DNA of 58,553 nucleotides, from NCBI GenBank assembly GCA_014236755.1, contig JACCKY010000008.1:1-58553 (forward strand), read 5' to 3'. The notes beneath the pieces were generated by a model, which made no database searches, was not told the origin of the DNA, and worked only from the letters and a program-made list of their open reading frames with translations. This DNA comes from Candidatus Petromonas tenebris (GTDB lineage: Bacteria; Bacillota; Clostridia; Peptostreptococcales; Caminicellaceae). Below are positions 51,382 to 58,553 of the stretch, one piece after another. Every line of letters begins with the position of its first letter. Position 1 is the stretch's first letter. Both the position numbers and the translations under genes were made by a program.

Positions 51382-51486
51382 ATCTTTTCTCCTTTTCCAG
51401 AGTCTAATCCTAGATTATCACAAAAAAATTTTTCCTACAACTAGGTTATATTTTTAAAATTATAACCATATTTGGTACTATTAAAA

Positions 51487-51548
51487 CAAAATCATTTGGC
51501 GACCCATTTGTTAGCCTTTAGTTCTTAGTCTTAGGGTAAATCTTTAGG
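51487..51548 (-). repeat. heptad-repeat element scrap, copy 12
   Basis: Plus strand CATTTGGCGACCCATTTG and TTAGCCTTTAGTTCTTAGTC. Only the hairpin end and one heptad block remain. Confidence 0.5.
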
Positions 51549-51574
51549 GCCAAAAAAACAAAACCAATATTTAA

Positions 51575-51612
51575 AAGACTTCAGATAAGTTTTAAAAACT
51601 ATCTGAAGTCTT
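51575..51612 (-). terminator. terminator-like hairpin after the thiolase gene
   Basis: AAGACTTCAGATA / TATCTGAAGTCTT, 13 perfect pairs, then a short T run. The remainder of the gap 51382-51730 shows a GTTAGTT / AACTAAC dyad near 51650 and no gene. Confidence 0.75.
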
Positions 51613-51730
51613 ACTTTAAAGAGGGTAAAATTTTGAGAAGTCTTATTTGTTAGTTAACAAACTAACAATAACTGTGTTTTTATAGCCAGCTTCGAAAACA
51701 AGCTTTCAAAGCTGACATTTTTAAACTTTA

Positions 51731-52909
51731 TTATCTTTCTACTACAACAGCTGTTCCCTGGCCGCCACCTATACATAGAGTGGCTAAGCCTCTTTTAGAA
51801 TCTCTTTTTAACATTTCATGGATTAAAGTAACTAAAATCCTTGCTCCAGAAGCTCCTATAGGATGACCTAGTGCTATAGCTCCTCCATTTACGTTTACCT
51901 TATCCATATCAAGTTCCAAGTCCTTTGCAACTGCTAAAGATTGCGCAGCAAAGGCTTCATTAGCTTCAACCAAATCTATATCTTTTACAGTTAATCCCGC
52001 TTTATCTAAGGCCTTCTTAGATGAAGGTACCGGGCCATAACCCATTATTTGAGGATCAAGAGCAGCGGAAGCGTAAGATTTGATAGTTACAAGAGGCTTT
52101 AAACCAAGCTCTTCTGCCTTATCCTTTGACATAACTACAAGCATTGCTGCACCATCATTTATACCTGATGCATTACCTGCAGTTACTGTGCCATCTTTTT
52201 TGAATGCTGGTTTAAGCTTTGAAAGTTTTTCAAAGGTTGTTCCAAATCTAGGATACTCATCTGTATCGACTACAATAGGGTCACCTTTTCTCTGTGGCAC
52301 TTCAACAGATACAATTTCATCTTTAAATCTTCCTTCTTTTATTGCTTTTTCAGCTTTTTGCTGGCTTGCAGCAGCAAACTTATCCTGCTCTTCTCTGCTG
52401 ATATTCCACTTTTCTGCTACATTTTCCGCTGTAATTCCCATATGATAATCATTAAAGGCATCCCAAAGACCGTCATTTATCATGGTGTCAACTACTTTAC
52501 CATGTCCCATTCTGTGTCCCCATCTTCCACCATGAAGAAGGTATGGAGCATTGCTCATACTTTCCGTACCACCTACTAGTACCACATCTGCATCTCCGGC
52601 TTTAATGAATTGAGCTGCCATACTTACAGTTCTAAGACCTGAACCGCATACTTTATTAATGGTTATTGCCGGAACTGTTTCAGGGATACCTGCCTTTATT
52701 AAGACCTATCTTGCAACATTCTGTCCTAATCCTGCTTGAAGTACATTTCCTATAAGTACCTCATCTATAATTTCCGCTTTTATACCTGCTCTTTTTATAG
52801 CCTCCTTGGCAGCAATTGCACCTAAATCAACTGCTGAAAGGGACTTGAAACTACCACCAAAGGATCCTATCGGTGTTCTAACAGCACTTACTATTACAGC
52901 TTCTCTCAT
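51731..52909 (-). pseudogene. thl: acetyl-CoA acetyltransferase with in-frame TAG at codon 68
   Basis: Thiolase that makes acetoacetyl-CoA, or cleaves it. The frame is open over 392 codons except for one TAG (52708-52706) between GLGQNVAR and VLIKAGIP, where thiolases normally have glutamine; CAG to TAG is a single change. All catalytic parts remain: C88 in [22 protein letters not shown] and C378-type CIGGGQG. Without readthrough only a 67-residue fragment is made, while a downstream restart would lack the first cysteine region. Causes could be sequencing error, a fresh mutation or amber suppression. It is the partner of hbd, 60 bp upstream, under the same sigma-54 promoter. Confidence 0.85.
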
Positions 52910-52969
52910 AAGTTTAACCCTCCTAAAGTAAAAATTTTATAACAGTTTGAAATTTCACAACTCTTTCAA

Positions 52970-53815
52970 TTACTTTTTATAATCATAAAAACCTTTGCCA
53001 GTTTTTCTTCCCAGTAGTCCGCCTCTTACCATCTTTCTTAGAAGTGGATGTGGTCTGTATTTTGGATCTCCAAATTCGTTATACAATACTTCCATTATAG
53101 CTAAGTTTACATCATTTCCTATAAGATCTGCCAAAGCCAAAGGTCCTATTGGATGATTTGCGCCAAGTTTCATTGCATTATCTATATCCTCTGCAGTAGC
53201 TACTCCATCTGCCAATATGCCTATGGCTTCATTAATCATAGGGATTAAGATCCTGTTTACTACAAAGCCTGGTGCTTCCTCAACTTCCACTGGAGTTTTG
53301 CCAAGTTTCTTTGATAATTCCACTACTGTATTTTTAGTTTCTTCTGATGTGGTAATTCCCTTTATTACTTCTACCAACTTCATAACGGGTACAGGATTGA
53401 AAAAATGCATTCCTACAACCTTGTCAGGTCTCATGGTCGCACTTGCTATTTCAGTTATTGATAGTGATGAGGTATTTGTTGCAAGTATTGTTTCTTTTTT
53501 ACAGATTTCGTCCATCTCTGCAAATATCTTTTTCTTTATTTCTATATTTTCTACTGCTGCTTCCACTACTATATCGGCTTCCTTGGCAAGACCTATATCA
53601 GTGGTTGTGGTGATTCTGCCAAGCACCTCACTTTTTTCTTCTTCTGTCATTCTTTCTTTTTTTACATGTCTGTCTAGGTTTTTTGTAATAATCCCTAGTC
53701 CTCTTTGAACAAATTCTTCTTTTATGTCTCTCATTGTTACTTCATAGCCTGCTTGTGCAAAAACCTGAGCTATGCCTGAACCCATAGTTCCAGCACCTAA
53801 AATAAATATTTTCAC
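52970..53815 (-). CDS. hbd: 3-hydroxybutyryl-CoA dehydrogenase
   Basis: About 281 residues, NAD(P)-dependent reduction of acetoacetyl-CoA in butyrate formation. Rossmann motif [17 protein letters not shown] with the catalytic serine region, [15 protein letters not shown] (catalytic His) and the C-terminal helical domain ending [13 protein letters not shown]. The start is GTG 53815, seven bases after GGAGG; a TTG at 53818 is the alternative. In lysine fermenters acetoacetate and butyrate are the end route, so coupling with the kam operon is sensible. A sigma-54 promoter lies about 150 bp upstream. Confidence 0.95.
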   Translation of the reverse strand: MKIFILGAGTMGSGIAQVFAQAGYEVTMRDIKEEFVQRGLGIITKNLDRHVKKERMTEEEKSEVLGRITTTTDIGLAKEADIVVEAAVENIEIKKKIFAEMDEICKKETILATNTSSLSITEIASATMRPDKVVGMHFFNPVPVMKLVEVIKGITTSEETKNTVVELSKKLGKTPVEVEEAPGFVVNRILIPMINEAIGILADGVATAEDIDNAMKLGANHPIGPLALADLIGNDVNLAIMEVLYNEFGDPKYRPHPLLRKMVRGGLLGRKTGKGFYDYKK

Positions 53816-53962
53816 CAAAATTCCTCCTTCCCTTTGTTATCTCATTTACTGCAAAACCTTTTCCTATAATACATTTTACCACAATATATATACTGTATCC
53901 CCTATTTCATTTATAGCCCCATAATTTCTAGTAAAATTGTCCACAGTTTTCACTTTGCATTA

Positions 53963-53981
53963 TAGCAAAATCTGTGCCAAC
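53963..53981 (-). promoter_or_regulatory. sigma-54 promoter of hbd-thl
   Basis: Minus strand TTGGCAC (-24, 53980-53974), 5 bases, TTGCT (-12, 53968-53964). Same form as the kdd promoter. Confidence 0.82.
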
Positions 53982-54065
53982 ATGCATAATAGAAAACTAT
54001 TTTGATTGAGGTTAAGGTCAATTGAAGTTCTATACCCTGTTTGAAAAATATAATTTGGGGTAAAA

Positions 54066-54444
54066 ATGTTTCAGTTTTTAGACAAAGTATATGCAAACAA
54101 AGTTTACATGCAAACTTTGTTTGCATATTTTTTTGGGATCGCCCTGGTTATACCTGACGGAATAGCCTACTCAGTCAACCGAAAAAAATCATCAGCTTTT
54201 TATGGCATGCTTATAGGAACGCTTTTCATGGGTATAATAGGAGCAATCACAAATTATTTTATCCTACTTCCCTTTTATTCTAAAATAATGCCTTTAGAGC
54301 AAATTATACAGATGAGTGCTGCTGCAAATACTGCTATAAAAGATGTAAAGACCCTTGTACTATATGGCTAATATTTTAAAAGGAATTATTATATCAACCC
54401 TTACATTGCTTGTCTATAAAAAGATATCGCCGATTCTTAAATAA
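54066..54444 (+). pseudogene. ribU: riboflavin ECF transporter RibU remnant
   Basis: The C-terminal half of a RibU-like S component: FGIALVIPDGIAYSVNRKKS, GMLIGTLFMGIIGAITNYFILLPFY, and AANTAIKDVKTLVL. After TLVLYG the frame shifts: NILKGIIISTLTLLVYKKIS-PILK continues in another frame to the stop at 54444. The N-terminal half is missing and is replaced by a 17-bp-arm palindrome at 54089-54128. So it is 5-prime truncated and frameshifted. No FMN riboswitch is seen. Confidence 0.8.
54089..54128. repeat. palindrome with 17-bp arms
   Basis: ATATGCAAACAAAGTTT / AAACTTTGTTTGCATAT around a 6-base spacer. It lies at the broken end of ribU and 110-150 bp upstream of the hbd sigma-54 promoter, so it may also serve as an activator site (inference). 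Confidence 0.75.
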
Positions 54445-54451
54445 AATTAAC

Positions 54452-54629
54452 TTAACTCGCCTCGCTAGTTCCTTATAGATATCCTTTAATAATCCTCTTT
54501 TGGCTCCGTAGAAGAGCTGTTTTAATAGAAAAGATTTAGAGGTAAAAACAGCTCTTCAAAGTCGCTTCAGAGGAAGCATTGAAGGATATTTAAAGCTATA
54601 CTGTTAGAATAACTAACACAAGAGGTTAA
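54452..54629. repeat. MITE, long form
   Basis: 178-bp copy, TTAACTCGCCTCGCTAGTTC ... CTAACACAAGAGGTTAA, directly after the ribU remnant. Confidence 0.85.
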
Positions 54630-54674
54630 CTTATAAAATTATTATAAGAAAAAGAAAAACGGCAACTTAGCAGT

Positions 54675-55385
54675 TTACTTTTTCTTTTTCTTTGCAATTA
54701 TTGTTGAAAGGTAACTATTTTTTATTCCTCTTCTATTTTCAATATCACCCTCTATAATCTCTCCATCGAGTCCCAATCTCGATACAAATACTGAGTTTTC
54801 TTTATGTCCCGATTCTTCCAAAAGATCTATCAGTTTATCTATATTGCCGCTTGCCTTCATAAAGACTATATTATCAAAGTCTTTCACGATTTCTTCAATA
54901 TTTTCATCCTGCAGTGAGTACACCGAGGGAATTATTGCAATATTTTCTCCTGTTTCTGCTAAGGGTACTCCCACTTTACTAGCTATACCGCAAAATGAAG
55001 TTATTCCCGGTATAGTTTCTATATCTATATTCTTTTCTACTAGTCTTTTAAATAAATATATATATGTACTGTAAACCATCGGATCACCAAGGGTTAAAAA
55101 TGCTACTTTATACCCTCTATCTATAAGTTCTTTTATATATTCAGCTATTTCATCATGGGATTTATCCAAAATCTCCTGATTATAAGTCATTGGGAAATTT
55201 TTTTCTACAATTTTTACATCTTTTTTAAGATAGGGACTTACTATGTCAAGGGCTATACTTCCCTTTCCATCCTTAGTTTCTGGTGCCACTATTATATCTA
55301 CTTTTTCTAATATTTTTTGGGCTTTGATAGTAAGTAAATCAGGATCTCCTGGTCCTACACCTATACCATAAAATTTGCCACTCAT
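54675..55385 (-). CDS. cbiL: precorrin-2 / cobalt-factor II C20-methyltransferase
   Basis: 236 residues, SAM-dependent corrin methyltransferase. Family marks: N-terminal KFYGIGVGPGDPDLLTIKA, FLTLGDPMVYSTYIYLF, and ETIPGITSFCGIASKVGVPL. In an anaerobe the cobalt-factor II form (CbiL) is likely. It overlaps the preceding TIM-barrel gene by one base (TAATG). No other corrin-ring gene is in the window, so it is separated from the main cobalamin cluster. The C-terminal KKKKK is written by an A-rich run next to a T-rich hairpin. Confidence 0.93.
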   Translation of the reverse strand: MSGKFYGIGVGPGDPDLLTIKAQKILEKVDIIVAPETKDGKGSIALDIVSPYLKKDVKIVEKNFPMTYNQEILDKSHDEIAEYIKELIDRGYKVAFLTLGDPMVYSTYIYLFKRLVEKNIDIETIPGITSFCGIASKVGVPLAETGENIAIIPSVYSLQDENIEEIVKDFDNIVFMKASGNIDKLIDLLEESGHKENSVFVSRLGLDGEIIEGDIENRRGIKNSYLSTIIAKKKKK

Positions 55386-56260
55386 TATTTTTCCTCCTCA
55401 AAATACTTCTTTATGCTCTTTATTCCTTCTATCATATAATCTGCTCCTTTATATCTAATGGAAGGTTCAATTATTACAGGCTTGTTCTTTGATGCCAAAA
55501 CTTTCATAATTTCTCCTGTATCAAAGGCCCATCCTTCTTTCTTTGATTGATTTTCATGGGGAGTTATATGGTGATACTTTTTATAATATTTCGATCCACA
55601 GTAGGCTTTATCTCCCTTAGTTGTCCAAACATGAAAGGCTTCTGAGTTGTCTGCCAATACTTTAAGGGCCTCTAAAAAATCAAACCGATTTATAATCGAT
55701 GCAAAGTACAAATGTCCTGTATCGGTTAAAATCCCTAGATTATCATAATTTTTTATAGTTTTAGCCCATTCACTGTAATCATAAAAGTTCTTATTTGAAC
55801 CGAAATATTCAAGATATATTTTTGTTTCATAATCTTTAGCTATAGACTGAACTCTCTCTAAGGAGACTAAAAGAACATTATAAAAGGCTTCTTTGTCATC
55901 CCAGTTTTGATCTATCCCTGGAAAATGTAGCACAAAATAATCCGGCGAAAAACATTTAAGCCTTTCCAGATTATGTTTTAATAGTCTAAATGATAATTCC
56001 CTTTTAAATTCATCTTTATCTATAAAAAACGCCGAAAAGTAATCGTATTTATACCAATCCTCAACATATACCGGAAGATGAATACTATAGGGGATTTTTA
56101 ATTTTTCTATTTTATCGATATTATTTTTAAACTTTGTCAGCTTATCTTCATATTTTTCAGCCTTTCCAAGGGAAAGTTCAATCCTTCCAAGTCCTAAATC
56201 TAAAGCTTTTTCAATTTCCAGATTCACAGTATTTATTCCTAAATTATGTAAGGTATTCAT
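55385..56260 (-). CDS. TIM-barrel protein of the AP-endonuclease/xylose-isomerase-like superfamily
   Basis: 291 residues, sugar-phosphate-isomerase/AP-endonuclease-2-like barrel: IPYSIHLPVY, DYFVLHFPGI, IYLEYFGSN, GILTDTGHLYFA, and KPVIIEPSIRY give metal-binding His, Glu and Asp at strand ends. It is coupled to cbiL by overlap, which hints at a cobamide role. The cobamide-remodelling phosphodiesterase CbiR belongs to this superfamily, so a CbiR-like function is a candidate. This is not shown by sequence alone. RBS AAGGAGT precedes the ATG. No B12 riboswitch is seen in the 110-bp leader. Confidence 0.75.
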   Translation of the reverse strand: MNTLHNLGINTVNLEIEKALDLGLGRIELSLGKAEKYEDKLTKFKNNIDKIEKLKIPYSIHLPVYVEDWYKYDYFSAFFIDKDEFKRELSFRLLKHNLERLKCFSPDYFVLHFPGIDQNWDDKEAFYNVLLVSLERVQSIAKDYETKIYLEYFGSNKNFYDYSEWAKTIKNYDNLGILTDTGHLYFASIINRFDFLEALKVLADNSEAFHVWTTKGDKAYCGSKYYKKYHHITPHENQSKKEGWAFDTGEIMKVLASKNKPVIIEPSIRYKGADYMIEGIKSIKKYFEEEK

Positions 56261-56330
56261 GTGATACTCCTTTATAGTTTACTATTTATATGATAGTATA
56301 ATTTTCCCAAGGAAACAAATAAAAATTAAT

Positions 56331-56358
56331 AAGGTGCAGAAGATTTCTCCCGCACCTT
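56331..56358 (-). terminator. terminator of the larA-like gene
   Basis: AAGGTGC / GCACCTT stem followed on the minus strand by ATTAATTTTTATTT. Confidence 0.82.
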
Positions 56359-56370
56359 AAGTTTTTTACA

Positions 56371-57657
56371 TTATTTAAGTTTAGGCAAAGTATTTGCTCC
56401 ATGGGGCATGAGATAGGTTTTAAGGTCTTTACCCTTCATTTTATAGGCTAAATCCAGTGCCTCATCTATTGTTTTAACAACATATATATTTGCCATTGAT
56501 AGATCATCAGGCTCCATAGTAGACACCAGTATGAGTAAATGTTTTTGAGCTACTTCACTTACATAATATCCTATATATTTTGCTATAGAGTAATCTGCCC
56601 TCAAATCCCTTTCTCTATCAACCAAAGTATCAAAGTCTTGAATTATTTTTCTTATGTGTTCATTTCCAAAACCGTCACTACATTGGCTGATTATTATCAT
56701 AACTCCACCTTCTTTGACGGCTTCTTTAGCATTGATTACTGTTTTTATAGTCTGATAAAAGTTTATATCCTTAGGGTATCCACCGGCGGTAGCTATCACC
56801 ATATCGGCCTTTTTATCAATTTCAACCCCATCTATATTATCTACTATTTTACATCCAGCTTCATGGGCTTTAATGTAATTCCCTGCTACGGCATGGGCTA
56901 TATTTCCTTTGGAATTCATAACTACATTGAATAAAAATGATGGTTTTACAAAGCCGGCTGCCTCCAGCATATCTTCATGTATGGGATTATTTATAACCTT
57001 ACCACTTCTAATTTCCGGATTAGATCCGCTTCCCATCTCGGGCCCTAAGGACATTGCGTGATTTGCCATTATAGTTTCATAGCCGCAGATTCCAGGCAAA
57101 ATAGATTTTTTTCCTCCACCCCAACCTGCTAACAGATGAAATACTATGGCTCCGGTAATTACTATATGGTCACAGTCCATAGCTATCTTATTTACCTTAA
57201 CAGGTGTTCCATAGCTGGTTGTACCTAGATATACCAGGTTATCTTCATCAAGACAATCATGATCTATAACTTTAAATCTATCTGCTAGTTTTTCTCCAAG
57301 CAGTATTCTGTGCTCTTCCTCAGTCTGTTTTCTGTGGGAACCAGTAGCACAAAGAAATACTATATCCTCATCTGAAATCCCACCTCTACTCAATTCATCA
57401 ACAATGTAGTGAAGATAGCTTCCCATTTTCTGCCATGCCCTTGTTATGTCTGATATTACTATACATATTTTTTCACCTGGCTTTACTATCTCACTGAGTC
57501 TTTTACTTCCTATGGGATTTTCAAGGGCATCTAATATTATCTCTTCTTCTGTTTTTTCATTATCTATACTATTGCTTTCTATAACTCCTATCAGATTTTT
57601 TTCGGGTATGGAAAAATCTACTGTTTCCTTGCCATATTTCATTTTGTATGTTCTCAT
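56371..57657 (-). CDS. larA: LarA-family nickel-dependent racemase-like protein
   Basis: About 428 residues of the lactate racemase LarA family, which use a nickel-pincer nucleotide. Marks: the histidine motif ATGSHRKQTEEEHRILLGE, the second motif IDHDCLDED, and GGGKSILPGICGYETIMANH with the lysine that anchors the cofactor. Real substrates in this large family include several 2-hydroxy acids, so lactate is not certain. The start is M4 at 57657, nine bases after GGAGG; ATG 57666 touches the Shine-Dalgarno. The larB, larC and larE cofactor genes are not in the window. Confidence 0.9.
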   Translation of the reverse strand: MRTYKMKYGKETVDFSIPEKNLIGVIESNSIDNEKTEEEIILDALENPIGSKRLSEIVKPGEKICIVISDITRAWQKMGSYLHYIVDELSRGGISDEDIVFLCATGSHRKQTEEEHRILLGEKLADRFKVIDHDCLDEDNLVYLGTTSYGTPVKVNKIAMDCDHIVITGAIVFHLLAGWGGGKKSILPGICGYETIMANHAMSLGPEMGSGSNPEIRSGKVINNPIHEDMLEAAGFVKPSFLFNVVMNSKGNIAHAVAGNYIKAHEAGCKIVDNIDGVEIDKKADMVIATAGGYPKDINFYQTIKTVINAKEAVKEGGVMIIISQCSDGFGNEHIRKIIQDFDTLVDRERDLRADYSIAKYIGYYVSEVAQKHLLILVSTMEPDDLSMANIYVVKTIDEALDLAYKMKGKDLKTYLMPHGANTLPKLK

Positions 57658-57685
57658 TGCCTCCATCCTCCGTCTTTAACATATT

Positions 57686-58310
57686 TTAATATTCTGCTGG
57701 CGTAGGAATCTTTACCGAATCAAATACAGCTACCAATAAGAAAGTCACAGTGCAGCATATCCACTCTAGGTATATTACGTGAGGAAATATCCTTATGGAA
57801 GGCACTAACTGCCATAACACTAATACTAATATGCCTATCAAAGTAGTATAAAAGGCAGAACCCCTTCTACACAGACAAGGAAGCAAGTATGGCTCCTCCT
57901 GCTATGTACTGAAGGGAAGTGATTACCAGCAGCATCAGTATTTGACTAAGTACGCAAATAATGCGTCCTCTAGTGTCATAAAACCTTTCAAAGAGCTCGG
58001 GAACGGTTGAAATATTAAGCTTTCTATATTTTGCAGCTGCAACCAGTCCCATTACTACTGCTCCTGCTGCCCAGGCTACATTATACCATCCGGCAGCCAG
58101 TCCTACACTATAGGCCCTTTCTGCAACTCCTATAGTCGACGCTCCACCTATGGCAAGCCCGGTAACGGTAACGGCTATAAGAGGAGTAGTGAGCTTTCTC
58201 CCAGCCAGTATAAAGCTTTCAGTACCGCTTGAAGCAAGCTTTCTGGCATAAGCACTTATAGCAAATAAAGCAGCAATATAACATACAACAATTATTAATG
58301 GAAGATTCAT
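57686..58310 (-). pseudogene. sodium:solute symporter with a large internal deletion
   Basis: The N-terminal 147 residues match the SSS family (LPLIIVVCYIAALFAISAYA, FILAGRKLTTPLIAVTVTGLAIGGASTIG, TVPELFERFYDTRGR). After GGAILASL the frame is lost, and in the next frame CRRGSAFYTTLIGILVLVLWQ to IPTPAEY matches the C-terminal end of the family. About 250-300 middle residues are missing. One deletion with a frame change explains both halves. RBS GAGGTG precedes ATG 58310. It is next to the larA-like gene and may once have carried a related organic acid. Confidence 0.82.
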
Positions 58311-58406
58311 TTTATTCACCTCATCATATTATTTTTAATCTCTTATCGAGCTGTACACACCCGCTTAGAATATTGAGGTGACGCGTCACATATTAATATA
58401 TATATA

Positions 58407-58442
58407 TAAAAGGAGACCCATCTTTCTTTTAGTGAGTCTCCC
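58407..58442 (-). terminator. terminator of a gene beyond the right edge
   Basis: GGAGAC / GTCTCC stem; minus-strand reading is followed by TTTTATATATA. Nothing else is recognised in 58311-58553. Confidence 0.6.
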
Positions 58443-58553
58443 TCGTTCATCAAACCTTTATAGCAATTTTGAACTTCCTTTTTTATGAAGGTATGATTTC
58501 TATATTAAGAAGAACCCACTAAAACTCCATATCCATTATTTTTAAATGCAAAA

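Noticed and set aside
52706-52708. Pyrrolysine codon in the thiolase
   Set aside because: The position is normally a plain Gln outside the active site, and no pyl genes or methylamine genes are seen. Error or mutation is simpler; suppression is kept only as a test.
1-58553. tRNA or rRNA genes
   Set aside because: No cloverleaf-like segments with TTCGA-type arms or CCA-proximal stems were recognised in the intergenic regions read.

Overview
The window is low-GC DNA from an anaerobic, endospore-forming Firmicute (class Clostridia, perhaps the Tissierella or Alkaliphilus side; species not assignable). Evidence: a lysine-fermentation cluster, many sporulation and germination genes, strong AGGAGG ribosome binding sites, and one gene that is only complete if UGA is read as selenocysteine. 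Nearly all genes lie on the minus strand. || Region 1 (0-12.2 kb) is the lysine catabolic block kdd-kamA-kamB-kamC-kamD-kamE. It is followed by an amino-acid-type dCache chemoreceptor and preceded by a sigma-54 activator (KamR-like). A consensus -24/-12 promoter precedes kdd. Two more such promoters stand before the tandem M20 peptidases (23.3 kb) and before hbd-thl (54.0 kb), so the three operons look like one sigma-54 regulon for amino-acid fermentation. kce and kal are not in the window. || Region 2 (12.4-19.9 kb): an ArgS-like protein without catalytic motifs, a DUF1934 protein, D-Ala-D-Ala ligase, ypeB and sleB (spore cortex lysis), an RsbW/RsbV-like pair and a sodium:alanine symporter. 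Region 3 (19.9-31.1 kb): two M20 peptidases, a GGDEF-EAL protein, spoIIR, a gerA-gerB-gerC germinant receptor operon and a small membrane protein. Region 4 (31.4-41.7 kb): GntR regulator, ispE, a SPOCS-LysM spore protein, veg, two XRE regulators, a SpoIID-amidase fusion, yabG, a glycosyltransferase and a CotS-like kinase. || Region 5 (42.0-45.6 kb, plus strand) is the most unusual part. It holds a selenocysteine glutaredoxin with a SECIS-like hairpin. It then holds eight very short hydrophobic peptide genes, each with a strong RBS and several with sigma-K-like promoters, and last a tiny two-ORF unit. Region 6 (45.7-51.4 kb): a DtxR-family regulator, a two-gene FeoB with FeoA, and a zinc/manganese ABC permease and ATPase separated by an orphan IS605-type element that looks like an omega-RNA. 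Region 7 (51.7-58.3 kb): thiolase with an in-frame TAG, hbd, a ribU remnant, cbiL with a TIM-barrel gene, a LarA-family gene and a deleted sodium:solute symporter. || Two repeat families fill the intergenic space. One is a palindromic MITE of about 120-190 bp bounded by TTAA. The other is a composite element built of degenerate 7-bp tandem repeats, always in the same orientation. One MITE copy (46.2-46.55 kb) is split by a copy of the heptad element, which indicates that the heptad element moved.
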